Notes: generated by a model from the letters alone, not told the origin. A stretch of DNA of 64,000 nt from Lacinutrix sp. C3R15 (GCF_018860825.1 NZ_JAHKPZ010000004.1:471102-535101); one strand, 5' to 3'; positions 18,581-28,132 are shown, numbered from the stretch's first letter. Numbers and translations: made by a program.

Positions 18581-19753
18581 TTAATAATTAATCACTTTAA
18601 CGGTTTGTCCATCTTTTACGCTACGAGCACCTTCTTTAATAATTTCTGCGTCATTTTCAATACCTTCTAAAACTTCAATAACGTCGCCTTGTGTTCTTCC
18701 TGTTTTAATAATGATTTTTTTAGCAATACCTTCTTTGTTGTTTTTTTTATCGTTTACAACATAAACATATTGCTCGCCTTCTGCATTTTCAGATATAATA
18801 CTTTGTGGGATTAATATTGCTGTTTCATTAGTGTAATCGTTAATTTTAAGCTTAGCTGTTAAGTTTGGTTTTATAGATTTATCCTTATTAGGAATAGCAA
18901 CTTCTATTTTAAAAGTACGATTTGCAGGATTTATATAATCTCCTGCCTGACGAATGCTAGTAGCAACTGTTTTTCCTAAAATAGGAAACTCTGCAGTAAC
19001 TTCTTTTCCTTTTGTAATATTCGCTATATACGCTTCTGGTACATCTGTTTCTATATACATTTCCTCCAGATTAACAATTCTTATTAGAGGCGATTGTCCT
19101 GCAGCAACAACACTACCTTGTTCTGTAATAACATCATCTATGGTTCCAGAAAAGGGAGCTATAACATTGGTTTTGTTTAGTTGTTGTTGTAATTGGTTTA
19201 CTGCTTGTGTTTGTGCTTCGTAATTAGATTTTGCTTGTAAATATTGTATTTCACTTCCTATCTTTTGATTCCAAAGTCTTTCTTGGCGCTCAAAAGTGGT
19301 TTTAGCTAAATCTGCTTGAATTTGTAACTGTGTTAGTTGTTGGCTTAGTCCACCATCATCAATTTTTGCTAGCAGTTGTCCTTTGGTAACTTTTTGCCCT
19401 TCTTTTACGTATATTTTAGTAAGTATACCATTGTACTCTGGGTGTATTACAATAAGGTTTTTGGTAGTTACATTACCTTGAATTTCTAGAACATGTTTAA
19501 ATACTTCATGTTTTGCTGTAAATGTGGTTATTAATGGTACTTTTCTAACCGTATCTAGTTTAGAAATTACTTGATCTAGCAATGTGATTTTATCATGTAT
19601 TACCTTTTGGTCATCTACCAATTCTGTACGTTTGGCTCTTATTTTTTCTAGATTTTCAGTAGCTAAAATATTTTCTACAGAATTTTTCTTTTTCTCTCCT
19701 CCACAGGAAACCATTAAAAGGGTAAGTAAGAATAGTGAATATATATTTTTCAT
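18581..19753 (-). CDS. RND efflux periplasmic adaptor (membrane fusion protein)
   Basis: Links the permease at 15-18.5 kb to the TolC channel. The start at 19753 gives a lipoprotein signal with Cys at residue 17 (L-M-V-S-C-G-G). A longer frame begins 42 bp earlier inside the tolC gene and would bury this signal, so I reject it. A long coiled coil (about 25-60, and the alpha-hairpin around 130-190), a biotinyl-lipoyl-like half (I-Y-V-K-E-G-Q-K-V) and a beta-barrel domain are visible. Length 390 aa is typical. Confidence 0.9.
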   Translation of the reverse strand: MKNIYSLFLLTLLMVSCGGEKKKNSVENILATENLEKIRAKRTELVDDQKVIHDKITLLDQVISKLDTVRKVPLITTFTAKHEVFKHVLEIQGNVTTKNLIVIHPEYNGILTKIYVKEGQKVTKGQLLAKIDDGGLSQQLTQLQIQADLAKTTFERQERLWNQKIGSEIQYLQAKSNYEAQTQAVNQLQQQLNKTNVIAPFSGTIDDVITEQGSVVAAGQSPLIRIVNLEEMYIETDVPEAYIANITKGKEVTAEFPILGKTVATSIRQAGDYINPANRTFKIEVAIPNKDKSIKPNLTAKLKINDYTNETAILIPQSIISENAEGEQYVYVVNDKKNNKEGIAKKIIIKTGRTQGDVIEVLEGIENDAEIIKEGARSVKDGQTVKVINY

Positions 19754-19775
19754 TATAATGTATTTTCTGGTTGTT

Positions 19776-21143
19776 TTAGTTTTTAGGTATTTCATTTAAA
19801 GCAGTTTCTAGTTCTGCTTTTTTGTTTATAACATCTAGCATAGCTTGTAATAGTTCTTGCTGTGCTGTGTACAGTTGAGTTTGTGCTTGACGTAAATCGA
19901 AACTTGAAGAGATACCTTCAAAGAATTTGATTTGATTTTTTTGCTCAATACGTTCTGCAAGATTAAGGTTCGATTTTTTGTTTTGATAATCTTCCATTGC
20001 AAACTGGTAATCACTTTTAGCAGCAGCAATTTGTAGTTTTAGTTGTTGTTGTGTTTCTGTTAAATCATCTTGTGCTTTTTCAAGGTTTACTTTTGCTCTT
20101 TGTGTAGAAGCGCTACGCATACCAGAGCTAAATATTGGTATGTTTAAGCTTACACCAAATAAGGAAGAACCAAACCATTTTTGGTCGCTGTTTGTAAAGT
20201 GAAACTTTTCATTGTAAGCTGCATAGCCTCCGTTTATAAAAGCATCTAAAGTTGGTAATGCTTTACTTTTTTCTAGTTTAAGCAATAACTCTTTAGCGGT
20301 TTTATCGTTTGCAGCTATTTTGTAATCTACATTATTTTCTACATTTTCATCTGCATCTAGTAGGCTTATAACCGTATTAAAGTTAGCTAAGCCTTCTAGG
20401 TTGTCTGTTAAAGTGCTAGGTGTATTTACATTTAGACCAACTGTAATATTAAACATTTGGTACGCCAGTTTTTTTAATCTTAGGGTGTTTTGCAATTGGC
20501 TTTGTACTCCAGAAAGTGTAATTTGAAGTTGTTCTACGCTTTCTTCTTCTTCTAAACCATTTTCATATATTTTAGTGATTTCAAAAATGTTTTTTTCTAA
20601 AACAGTTATGTTTCGGTTTAAAACAGCAATGGTTTCTTCTGTAAGTAATACGTTTCCGTAGGCATTTATTACTGCTTTTCTTACTTCTAAATCGGTTTTT
20701 TCTTTTGCATTTTTAGAAATTTCTAAATATACTTTGGCAGATTGTAAGCCTACTAAATAAGAACCATCAAATAATTTTTGTGTTAATGTTGCGGTAGCTG
20801 TAGTACTTTGTTTTGTGCCAAATACAGCAGGAAATTGATCATTAACTCCTAGCCCTAATTCATTTCTTGTTGCGTCGGATAATAAACTAGCAGGAAGAAG
20901 CGATACTTGTTGTTTTAACCAGTTTTGGTAATCTACGCTTGCGTTAAGTTGAGGTAAACCAGTTGCTGTAGTTTCCCATTTTTGTAATTCTGCGGCCTTA
21001 ATATCTCGAGCAGCATTTTTTACCGTTCTATTATTTTCTAAAGCATAATCTATTGCCTCTTGCAAACTAAAGCTTGTTGCTTTTTCTTGCGAAAAAACTA
21101 CCGCTGTTATTAAAAAGAATAGAAGTGTGATTCTTTTTTTCAT
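19776..21143 (-). CDS. TolC family outer-membrane efflux channel
   Basis: 455 aa with a signal peptide (cleavage near V-F-S-Q, about residue 19) and two halves rich in long amphipathic helices with periodic Ala, Leu and Gln, as in the alpha-barrel of TolC. It lies 6 bp after the tetR gene and 22 bp before the adaptor gene, so the four genes form one operon. It completes the tripartite pump spanning both membranes. Confidence 0.92.
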   Translation of the reverse strand: MKKRITLLFFLITAVVFSQEKATSFSLQEAIDYALENNRTVKNAARDIKAAELQKWETTATGLPQLNASVDYQNWLKQQVSLLPASLLSDATRNELGLGVNDQFPAVFGTKQSTTATATLTQKLFDGSYLVGLQSAKVYLEISKNAKEKTDLEVRKAVINAYGNVLLTEETIAVLNRNITVLEKNIFEITKIYENGLEEEESVEQLQITLSGVQSQLQNTLRLKKLAYQMFNITVGLNVNTPSTLTDNLEGLANFNTVISLLDADENVENNVDYKIAANDKTAKELLLKLEKSKALPTLDAFINGGYAAYNEKFHFTNSDQKWFGSSLFGVSLNIPIFSSGMRSASTQRAKVNLEKAQDDLTETQQQLKLQIAAAKSDYQFAMEDYQNKKSNLNLAERIEQKNQIKFFEGISSSFDLRQAQTQLYTAQQELLQAMLDVINKKAELETALNEIPKN

Positions 21144-21149
21144 TCGTTT

Positions 21150-21755
21150 TTATGATTGATTGGTTTTTATGAATTTGTTTAAAGTGAGTAAGCCTTCTTC
21201 ACTACAAATGGCTCTTAAGTGATATTCTAAATAGCTTTCCATAAGATAATCCATGGTGAATTTTTGACTAGGAAAAATGGTTTCATCTTTTATACCTGCC
21301 ATACCATTAAAGTATAGTCTGGATGTAAAGTCTACATCAATGTTTTTTCTAAATAAACCGGTTTCTACCCCTTTTTTTAGGCTTTTTTGTACTGTTTTAT
21401 GCATTTTATCAAATTGCTTGCCTTGTAAGTTTTGATAAATTTTAGGGTAGTATTTTTTTAATTGAAACTGTGGTGAGGTTTTCTCATTTTGTAAGTTCTG
21501 CATCACGTACATTTTGATTTCATATAATTCTTCAATGGGGTTTTGTGATGTTTTACAAATACAATCAATGCCTCCACAAATAGTATTAAATATATTTATT
21601 GTAGTGGTTTCAATTAATTTGGTTTTGTTTTCAAAATGCTGGTAAATTGTTTTTTTTGACATACCTAATTCATTGGCTATGTCATCCATGGTAACACTTT
21701 TAAAACCTAGTTTTAAGAAGAGTTCTCCTGATTTCTGTATTATTTTTTCTCTCAT
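21150..21755 (-). CDS. TetR/AcrR family repressor of the efflux operon
   Basis: The N-terminal helix-turn-helix is clear: V-T-M-D-D-I-A-N-E-L-G-M-S-K-K-T-I-Y-Q-H-F (about residues 20-40); the rest is a helical ligand-binding domain. I choose the ATG at 21755. The longer frame starts with TTG inside the -7 box, so it cannot be on the transcript. The gene is first in the operon with tolC, adaptor and permease, and a perfect inverted repeat overlaps the promoter, so autoregulation and control of the pump are likely. Confidence 0.9.
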   Translation of the reverse strand: MREKIIQKSGELFLKLGFKSVTMDDIANELGMSKKTIYQHFENKTKLIETTTINIFNTICGGIDCICKTSQNPIEELYEIKMYVMQNLQNEKTSPQFQLKKYYPKIYQNLQGKQFDKMHKTVQKSLKKGVETGLFRKNIDVDFTSRLYFNGMAGIKDETIFPSQKFTMDYLMESYLEYHLRAICSEEGLLTLNKFIKTNQS

Positions 21756-21764
21756 AATTTGGTG

Positions 21765-21806
21765 CAAATGTACATTAGGAAACTTTAAAAACCAAAAAAG
21801 TTTCCT
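21765..21806 (-). promoter_or_regulatory. Promoter and TetR-type operator of the efflux operon
   Basis: On the minus strand there is a -7 box TACATTTG (21765-21772) and a TTTG -33 element about 20 bp upstream (near 21793). Two 10-bp perfect inverted arms, AGGAAACTTT (21777-21786) and AAAGTTTCCT (21797-21806), lie 10 bp apart and flank the -33 element. A dimer bound here would block the polymerase. Confidence 0.7.
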
Positions 21807-21846
21807 TGGTTTTAATAATTTTCTAACATTTACTTAAAGAATAGCT

Positions 21847-21874
21847 TTGTTTTTTTATAATTCACTTATTTTTG
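21847..21874 (+). promoter_or_regulatory. Promoter of polyprenyl synthetase gene
   Basis: TTG at 21847, 17 bp spacer, then TATTTTTG (21867-21874), a full Bacteroidota-type promoter. The ATG follows after only 4 nt, so the transcript is probably leaderless. Confidence 0.65.
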
Positions 21875-21878
21875 CAGG

Positions 21879-22853
21879 ATGCAAAATATTCTATTTTACC
21901 AAGAAGCATTTGTTTCCTATTTAGAGAAATTTGTTTCTAAACGCGAGCCAGAAACACTATATAACCCTATTCATTATATATTAGAGTTAGGTGGAAAAAG
22001 ATTGCGTCCTGTTTTAACTTTAATGACAGCAGAAATCTTTAATAGTGATTATAATAAAGCCTTAGATGCTGCTTTAAGTATTGAAGTTTTTCATAATTTC
22101 TCTTTAGTTCATGATGATATTATGGATGATGCTCCTTTGCGCAGAGGTAAAGAAACAGTGCACGAGAAATGGAATGTAAATACAGGTATTCTTTCTGGTG
22201 ATGCAATGTTAATTTTAGCATATCAACTTTTTGAAAACTATAATCCAGAAACTTTTCAGGCTTTGGCTAAACTGTTTAGTAAAACAGCATTAGAGGTTTG
22301 CGAAGGACAACAATATGATGTAGATTTTGAAACGCGTGATGATGTTACTATTGCAGAATATTTAAAAATGATTGAATACAAAACCGCTGTTTTGGTTGGT
22401 GCTGCTATGCAAATGGGAGCTATTGTTGCGCAGGCTACAGAAGAAGACCAAAACATGGTTTATCAATTTGGTAAAAACTTGGGTATTGCTTTTCAATTAC
22501 AAGATGATTATTTAGACGCTTTTGGAGATCCTAAAACTTTTGGTAAACAAGTAGGGGGAGATATTATTGAAAATAAAAAAACCTATTTATATTTAAAAGC
22601 ATTAGAGTTTTCTTCTGCAGAAGATCAAATACAGTTGCAGCATTTGTTTAGTATAAACCCTAAAGATGCTTCAGATAAAATTGAAGCCACAAAAGAAATT
22701 TTTATCACAAGTGGTTCTGCCAAAGCTACCAAACAAGCCATTGAAATGTATACAAACAAAGCGTTTTCAGTTTTAGAAAATTTAAATATTTCTGAAGAAA
22801 ACAAAACGGCATTAATACAGTTTGGTAATCAATTAATGAATAGAACGGTTTAA
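21879..22853 (+). CDS. Polyprenyl diphosphate synthase (trans-isoprenyl family)
   Basis: Adds isopentenyl diphosphate units to an allylic primer. Both Asp-rich motifs are present: D-D-I-M-D-D (about 80-85, FARM) and D-D-Y-L-D (about 210, SARM), plus G-G-K-R-L-R-P (about 38). Length 324 aa fits farnesyl/geranylgeranyl or longer-chain synthases. The residue before the first motif that sets chain length does not allow a firm call, so it could serve menaquinone side-chain or shorter prenyl synthesis. Confidence 0.92.
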   Translation: MQNILFYQEAFVSYLEKFVSKREPETLYNPIHYILELGGKRLRPVLTLMTAEIFNSDYNKALDAALSIEVFHNFSLVHDDIMDDAPLRRGKETVHEKWNVNTGILSGDAMLILAYQLFENYNPETFQALAKLFSKTALEVCEGQQYDVDFETRDDVTIAEYLKMIEYKTAVLVGAAMQMGAIVAQATEEDQNMVYQFGKNLGIAFQLQDDYLDAFGDPKTFGKQVGGDIIENKKTYLYLKALEFSSAEDQIQLQHLFSINPKDASDKIEATKEIFITSGSAKATKQAIEMYTNKAFSVLENLNISEENKTALIQFGNQLMNRTV

Positions 22854-22929
22854 TTTCCTCCCAGAAATATAGGAGTCTTATTCATAGAAACTAAATTAAA
22901 ATAGAAGCCTGTTAACAGGAAGGATACAA

Positions 22930-23280
22930 ATGAAGCTACCTTTAACCTTTAATGATTTAATAGAAGAAGCAAATAGCCTGGAGCTTTATAAAAAACTAAT
23001 ACAGCAACTTAATAAAGATTTTCTTTTTGCTAATATAGACTTAGATTTTGATGAAGAAATAGTACCTTCAAGTTTAAAAATATTGCTTCATGAAGAGGTG
23101 TATAGGCTTATTCAAGAAAAATTTGCAGATTATTTAAACCTACTTTATATAATAGATGTGCCAGAAAAACAAGTCAAAGAGTTAAGCGGTAATGATACTG
23201 TTAAGCTGGCAGAAGATGTGGTGTTTTTAATATTAAAACGCGAATGGCAAAAAGTATGGTTTAAAAATAAATACAGTTAA
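22930..23280 (+). CDS. 116-aa acidic helical protein, unknown function
   Basis: A small cytoplasmic protein with no signal peptide. It is rich in Leu, Glu, Asp and Lys and likely mostly helical (L-Y-K-K-L-I-Q-Q-L-N, then E-E-V-Y-R-L-I-Q-E). I do not recognise a domain. It follows the polyprenyl synthetase by 76 bp on the same strand and is convergent with the barrel gene, whose stop codon lies only 4 bp away. Confidence 0.7.
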   Translation: MKLPLTFNDLIEEANSLELYKKLIQQLNKDFLFANIDLDFDEEIVPSSLKILLHEEVYRLIQEKFADYLNLLYIIDVPEKQVKELSGNDTVKLAEDVVFLILKREWQKVWFKNKYS

Positions 23281-23284
23281 TTTA

Positions 23285-23833
23285 TTAAAAATACACTCTA
23301 ACAAAAGGAGACCATGCGTTTGCATAAATGCTTTTGTTATCATCAAATAGTAAATCGTATTTTACACCAATGGTAATATTTCTTGTTCTGTAACCAGCGC
23401 CAATAAAAAGAGCAGGTGACCAATAGTTTTCATCGCTATAACTAGAGTCGTCAAAATTTCTACTCACATTATTTTGTTCTAATTCACCAGAAATCTGTAT
23501 TTCATTTATAGGATTGTACAGTCCTATTATACTACCGCCTACAATTGTAGATTTATATTTTCTTAATGTGTTTTTGTTTCTTAGGTAAGAACCACTTAAA
23601 CCTACACCAAGAGCAAAGGTGTTGTTAAATTGATAAATAGCACTAGGAGCTAATGTAGCACTAAAAATATTGTTGCTAGTACTTAAACCAATTCCACCAC
23701 CAAAGCGAACTTTTTGCCAAAATGCACTCTTTTGTTTCACATTATTATCTTGCGCTTTAGCAGATGTTGCGAAAAAACAAGTAAACACAAAAAAAGCAAT
23801 AATTTTATACGCTAAAGAGGTAGATTTATTCAT
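23285..23833 (-). CDS. Small outer-membrane beta-barrel protein
   Basis: 182 aa with a signal peptide (cleavage near A-K-A-Q, about residue 28) and alternating amphipathic strands ending in an aromatic residue (R-V-Y-F), the hallmark of an outer-membrane barrel of about eight strands. It is transcribed away from sucA. In some flavobacterial genomes I recall a small gene in this place being annotated as alpha-ketoglutarate decarboxylase, apparently by transfer from sucA; nothing in this protein supports an enzyme. Confidence 0.75.
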   Translation of the reverse strand: MNKSTSLAYKIIAFFVFTCFFATSAKAQDNNVKQKSAFWQKVRFGGGIGLSTSNNIFSATLAPSAIYQFNNTFALGVGLSGSYLRNKNTLRKYKSTIVGGSIIGLYNPINEIQISGELEQNNVSRNFDDSSYSDENYWSPALFIGAGYRTRNITIGVKYDLLFDDNKSIYANAWSPFVRVYF

Positions 23834-23901
23834 AATTATTAAAAATGTTAAATTTCATGTTATAAATATAATAAAACTACATCTATTTTTAGTAAATGTT
23901 G

Positions 23902-23909
23902 TATTTTTG
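23902..23909 (+). promoter_or_regulatory. -7 box for sucA
   Basis: TATTTTTG matches TAnnTTTG, 39 nt before the sucA ATG. No good -33 element seen. Confidence 0.5.
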
Positions 23910-23948
23910 AAGAAATTTTGTTGAAGCTAGATTCTTTCAAAGAAAATA

Positions 23949-26705
23949 ATGGATAAATATTCCTTTTTAAACGCAGCACATACAGCATACTTTGCTGAAT
24001 TATACGACCAATATTTACAAAACCCTGACTCTGTAGAGCCAAGTTGGAGGGCCTTTTTTCAAGGTTACGACTTTGGTAGTGAAAACTATGGCATGGAAGG
24101 TGAAATTGTAGAAAATGTTTCTGTTCAAATACCAGAACATGTTCAAAAAGAATTTCAAGTTGTAAAACTAATAGATGGTTACAGAACCAGAGGTCATTTA
24201 TTTACTAAAACAAACCCTGTAAGAGCAAGGCGTAAATACGCGCCAACGCTTGAAATAGAAAATTTCGGTTTATCACAAGCAGACTTAGGTACTGTTTTTA
24301 ATGCAGGAGAAACTATAGGTATAGGAGCCAAAACACTTCATGAAATACGCAACCATTTAGAAGCTATTTATTGTGACTCTATAGGTGTTGAGTATATGTA
24401 CATTAGAAATGTAGAACGTAAGGAGTGGCTTCAAAGTAAATTGAGCGTTAATGATAACCAACCAAATTTTTCTGCAGACGAAAAAAAACACATACTTAAA
24501 AAATTAAACGAAGCGGTTTCCTTTGAAAGTTTTTTACATACTAAATATGTAGGTCAAAAACGTTTCTCTTTAGAAGGAGGAGAGTCTTTAATTCCTGCAT
24601 TAGATGCCTTAATTGAAAAAGCATCAGAATACGATGTAAAAGAATTTGTAATGGGTATGGCTCATCGTGGTCGTTTAAGTACACTTACAAATATTTTTGG
24701 TAAATCTGCTAAAGATATTTTTAGTGAGTTTGATGGTAAAGATTACGAACAAGAAGTTTTTGATGGAGATGTAAAATATCACCTTGGTTGGACCAGTGAT
24801 AGAGTAACAGACTCAGGAAAAAAAATAAACTTAAATATTGCACCTAACCCTTCGCATTTAGAAACGGTAGGAGCAGTAGTAGAAGGTATAACAAGAGCTA
24901 AGCAAGACGATAAATACCCAGAAAACCCATCGCAAGTATTACCTATAGTAGTACATGGTGATGCTGCAATTGCAGGACAAGGTTTGGTGTATGAAATTGT
25001 ACAAATGGCTCAATTAGATGGTTACAAAACAAACGGAACCATTCATATTGTAGTAAATAATCAAATAGGGTTTACAACCAATTACTTAGATGCAAGATCT
25101 AGTACTTACTGTACAGATGTTGGTAAAGTAACGCTATCTCCTGTATTACATGTTAATGCAGATGATGTAGAAGCTGTGGTACACGCCGTTTTATTTGCGC
25201 TTCATTTTAGAATGAAATTTAAACGGGATGTTTTTATAGATTTATTAGGGTATAGAAAATATGGACATAATGAAGGTGATGAGCCTAAATTTACACAGCC
25301 TTTACTATATAAAGCTATTGCAAAACACAAAAATCCTAGAGATATTTATGCAGCAAAATTAATTGCTGAAGGTATTATTGATAATTCTTATGTTTTAAAA
25401 TTAGAAGAAGATTATAAAAATTCTTTAGAAGAAAAATTAGAAGATTCTCGTAAAGATAAAACAACAGAAATTACACCATTTATGAGTAATGAATGGGAAA
25501 ACTATACTACGGTACAAGAAGACGGAATGATGCAAGCGGTAGATACTACCTATGCTACAGAAGAATTAGCAAAAATCACGAAAGTGCTTGCTAATCTTCC
25601 TAAAGATAAAAAATTCATTCGTAAAATTTCTCGTCTTATCGAATCTAGACAAACCATGTTTGATGAGAATAGGTTAGATTGGGCAATGGCAGAACATTTA
25701 GCATACGGAACTCTTTTAGAAGAAGGATATGATGTTAGAATTTCTGGTCAAGATGTTGAAAGAGGAACTTTTTCTCACAGACATGCCGTTGTAAAAGTAG
25801 AAGACAGCGAAGAAGAAATTATATTACACAATAATATAAGTGACACACAAGGAAAATTCTTTATTTTTAATTCCTTGTTATCAGAATATGGTGTTGTAGG
25901 TTTTGATTATGGTTATGCTATGGCAAGCCCTAAAACACTAACCATTTGGGAAGCGCAATTTGGTGACTTTAGTAATGGAGCACAAATTATGCTAGACCAA
26001 TATATCTCTGCAGCAGAAGATAAATGGAAACTACAAAACGGTTTGGTAATGTTGTTACCACATGGTTATGAAGGTCAAGGAGCAGAACACTCTTCTGCAA
26101 GAATGGAAAGATACTTACAGCTTTGTGCTAAAGATAATATGTTTGTTGTAGACTGTACTACACCAGCAAATATGTACCATTTGTTACGTAAACAAATGAA
26201 AGCTAATTTTAGAAAACCTTTAATTGTATTTACACCTAAAAGTTTATTACGTCATCCATTAGTAGTATCTAGTGTTGCTGAATTAGCAAACGGAAGTTTC
26301 CAGATGCTAATAGATGATAAAAAAGCGAAAGCAGAAAAAGTAAAAACATTGGTTTTTGTAACCGGAAAGTTCTATTACGATTTATTAGAAGAACAAGAAA
26401 AGTTACAAAGAGAAGATGTAGCTTTAGTACGTATAGAACAATTATTTCCATTACCAATAGAAAATATTCGTCAGGTATTAAGTAAATATAACAACGCAGA
26501 GGATGTTGTTTGGGCTCAAGAAGAACCAAGAAATATGGGAGCTTATAGCCATATGTTAATGCATTTAGACGAAGCTAAAACATTTAGAGTAGCAAGTAGA
26601 AGACCTTATGGTGCACCAGCAGCTGGTAGTTCTGTAAGATCTAAAAAACGTCATCAGGAAGTAATTGATTTCGTGTTTGACAAAACAAAAAATAATCAGA
26701 GATAA
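23949..26705 (+). CDS. sucA: 2-oxoglutarate dehydrogenase E1 component
   Basis: Thiamine-diphosphate-dependent decarboxylase of the TCA-cycle 2-oxoglutarate dehydrogenase complex. The N-terminal D-x-Y-L-Q-N-P-D-S-V-E-P-S-W motif, M-G-M-A-H-R-G-R-L (about 235), the G-D-A-A-I-A-G-Q-G thiamine motif (about 338) and the C-terminal transketolase-like domain are all present. Length 918 aa is normal. The sucB gene follows after 21 bp, so E1 and E2 are cotranscribed. The E3 subunit is not in the window. Confidence 0.97.
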   Translation: MDKYSFLNAAHTAYFAELYDQYLQNPDSVEPSWRAFFQGYDFGSENYGMEGEIVENVSVQIPEHVQKEFQVVKLIDGYRTRGHLFTKTNPVRARRKYAPTLEIENFGLSQADLGTVFNAGETIGIGAKTLHEIRNHLEAIYCDSIGVEYMYIRNVERKEWLQSKLSVNDNQPNFSADEKKHILKKLNEAVSFESFLHTKYVGQKRFSLEGGESLIPALDALIEKASEYDVKEFVMGMAHRGRLSTLTNIFGKSAKDIFSEFDGKDYEQEVFDGDVKYHLGWTSDRVTDSGKKINLNIAPNPSHLETVGAVVEGITRAKQDDKYPENPSQVLPIVVHGDAAIAGQGLVYEIVQMAQLDGYKTNGTIHIVVNNQIGFTTNYLDARSSTYCTDVGKVTLSPVLHVNADDVEAVVHAVLFALHFRMKFKRDVFIDLLGYRKYGHNEGDEPKFTQPLLYKAIAKHKNPRDIYAAKLIAEGIIDNSYVLKLEEDYKNSLEEKLEDSRKDKTTEITPFMSNEWENYTTVQEDGMMQAVDTTYATEELAKITKVLANLPKDKKFIRKISRLIESRQTMFDENRLDWAMAEHLAYGTLLEEGYDVRISGQDVERGTFSHRHAVVKVEDSEEEIILHNNISDTQGKFFIFNSLLSEYGVVGFDYGYAMASPKTLTIWEAQFGDFSNGAQIMLDQYISAAEDKWKLQNGLVMLLPHGYEGQGAEHSSARMERYLQLCAKDNMFVVDCTTPANMYHLLRKQMKANFRKPLIVFTPKSLLRHPLVVSSVAELANGSFQMLIDDKKAKAEKVKTLVFVTGKFYYDLLEEQEKLQREDVALVRIEQLFPLPIENIRQVLSKYNNAEDVVWAQEEPRNMGAYSHMLMHLDEAKTFRVASRRPYGAPAAGSSVRSKKRHQEVIDFVFDKTKNNQR

Positions 26706-26726
26706 TATAAAATAAAATTATAGAGC

Positions 26727-27935
26727 ATGATTTTAGAAATGAAAGTTCCTTCACCAGGAGAATCTATTACAGAAGTAGAAATAGCAACATGGTTAGTTGA
26801 AGAAGGTGATTATGTAGAAAAAGACCAAGCTATTGCAGAAGTAGATAGCGACAAAGCAACTTTAGAACTTCCTGCAGAAGCAAGTGGTACTATTACCTTT
26901 AAAGCAGAAGAAGGAGACGCTGTTGCTGTAGGTGCAGTAGTATGTTTAATAGATACAAGTGCAGCAAAACCAGAAGGAGGAGCTACACCAGATGCACCAA
27001 AATCTGAGGCTCCAAAGGCCGAAGCACCAAAAGTAGAAGCACCTAAGGCTGAAACTTATGCAACAGGAACCGCAAGTCCTGCAGCAAAAAAGATTTTAGC
27101 AGAAAAAGGTATAGATGCAGCTGCTGTAAAAGGAACAGGTAAAGATGGTAGAGTAACTAAAGAAGATGCAGTTAAAGCTGTGCCATCTATGGGAACACCT
27201 ACTGGTGGATCTCGAGGAGAATCTCGCTCTAAACTATCTATGTTACGTCGTAAAGTAGCCGAACGTTTGGTAGAAGTGAAAAATACAACAGCAATGTTAA
27301 CTACGTTTAACGAAGCTAACATGACACCAATTTTTGAGCTACGTAAACAATATAAAGAAGACTTTAAAGCAAAACACGGAGTTGGTTTAGGCTTTATGAG
27401 TTTCTTTACTCTTGCAGTGGTTAGAGCTTTAAAAATGTATCCAGCTGTAAATTCAATGATGGATGGTAAAGAAATGATCTCTTTTGATTTTTGTGATATT
27501 AGTATAGCTGTATCAGGACCTAAAGGTTTAATGGTTCCAGTAATTAGAAATGCTGAAAACTTAACTTTTAGAGGTGTGGAGTCTGAAGTAAAACGTTTAG
27601 CGCTTCGTGCTAGAGATGGTCAAATTACTGTAGATGAAATGACAGGTGGAACATTTACCATTACTAATGGTGGTGTTTTTGGAAGTATGTTATCTACTCC
27701 TATTATTAATCCTCCTCAAAGTGGAATTTTAGGAATGCATAATATTATTGAAAGACCAATAGCTGTTGATGGTAAAGTAGAAATTCACCCAATGATGTAT
27801 TTAGCATTATCTTATGATCATAGAATTATTGATGGTAAAGAATCTGTTGGTTTCCTAGTAGCTATTAAAGAAGCTTTAGAAAATCCTGTAGAACTGTTAA
27901 TGAATAACGATATAAAGAAAGCTTTAGAAATGTAA
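26727..27935 (+). CDS. sucB: 2-oxoglutarate dehydrogenase E2, dihydrolipoyl succinyltransferase
   Basis: Order: N-terminal lipoyl domain with the modified lysine in E-V-D-S-D-K-A-T (about 45), an Ala/Pro/Lys-rich flexible linker (about 80-110), a peripheral subunit-binding domain ([14 protein letters not shown], about 135), and the catalytic domain with the His-Asp active-site motif S-Y-D-H-R-I-I-D-G (about 370). Length 402 aa is typical. A strong terminator follows. Confidence 0.97.
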   Translation: MILEMKVPSPGESITEVEIATWLVEEGDYVEKDQAIAEVDSDKATLELPAEASGTITFKAEEGDAVAVGAVVCLIDTSAAKPEGGATPDAPKSEAPKAEAPKVEAPKAETYATGTASPAAKKILAEKGIDAAAVKGTGKDGRVTKEDAVKAVPSMGTPTGGSRGESRSKLSMLRRKVAERLVEVKNTTAMLTTFNEANMTPIFELRKQYKEDFKAKHGVGLGFMSFFTLAVVRALKMYPAVNSMMDGKEMISFDFCDISIAVSGPKGLMVPVIRNAENLTFRGVESEVKRLALRARDGQITVDEMTGGTFTITNGGVFGSMLSTPIINPPQSGILGMHNIIERPIAVDGKVEIHPMMYLALSYDHRIIDGKESVGFLVAIKEALENPVELLMNNDIKKALEM

Positions 27936-27950
27936 TGTTTTTAAACAATA

Positions 27951-27991
27951 AAAAAAAAGCGCAATTTTTTAAAATTGCGCTTTTTTTTTTT
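27951..27991 (+). terminator. Terminator of the sucAB operon
   Basis: A perfect stem around AAAGCGCAATTTT / AAAATTGCGCTTT with A runs before and T runs after; likely works in both directions. Confidence 0.9.
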
Positions 27992-28012
27992 GATTAATAA
28001 CTAAAGGTAAAA

Positions 28013-28132
28013 CTACAAGATATTTACGTAAATATTAACTAATATAACTGCAATAATTAGAATAACTAAACCAGCAATAAGTAGTTTGTTTGTAAAATTT
28101 AATTTGTTGTCCATTTCTAGTGTATTTTCCAT
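28013..28132 (-). CDS. 39-aa single-pass membrane peptide
   Basis: The ATG at 28132 opens a 39-codon frame ending in TAG. Charged residues (E, D, K, N) fill the first 16 positions. An unbroken hydrophobic run of about 16 residues follows (L-L-I-A-G-L-V-I-L-I-I-A-V-I-L-V) and the end is short and uncharged. This is the form of a small bitopic membrane protein. Promoter module 1 (28210-28256) points at it, giving a leader of about 70 nt with a small hairpin (28152-28175) before the ATG. Function unknown; it could be a target of the response regulator at 28.9-29.5 kb. Confidence 0.6.
   Translation of the reverse strand: MENTLEMDNKLNFTNKLLIAGLVILIIAVILVNIYVNIL

Noticed and set aside
19753..19795. 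Longer N-terminus for the efflux adaptor
   Set aside because: It would overlap tolC and place charged residues before the lipoprotein signal.
23285..23833. Alpha-ketoglutarate decarboxylase, a label I recall for genes in this position
   Set aside because: The protein is a small signal-peptide-bearing barrel with no thiamine-binding or catalytic motif; the label probably came from the neighbouring sucA.
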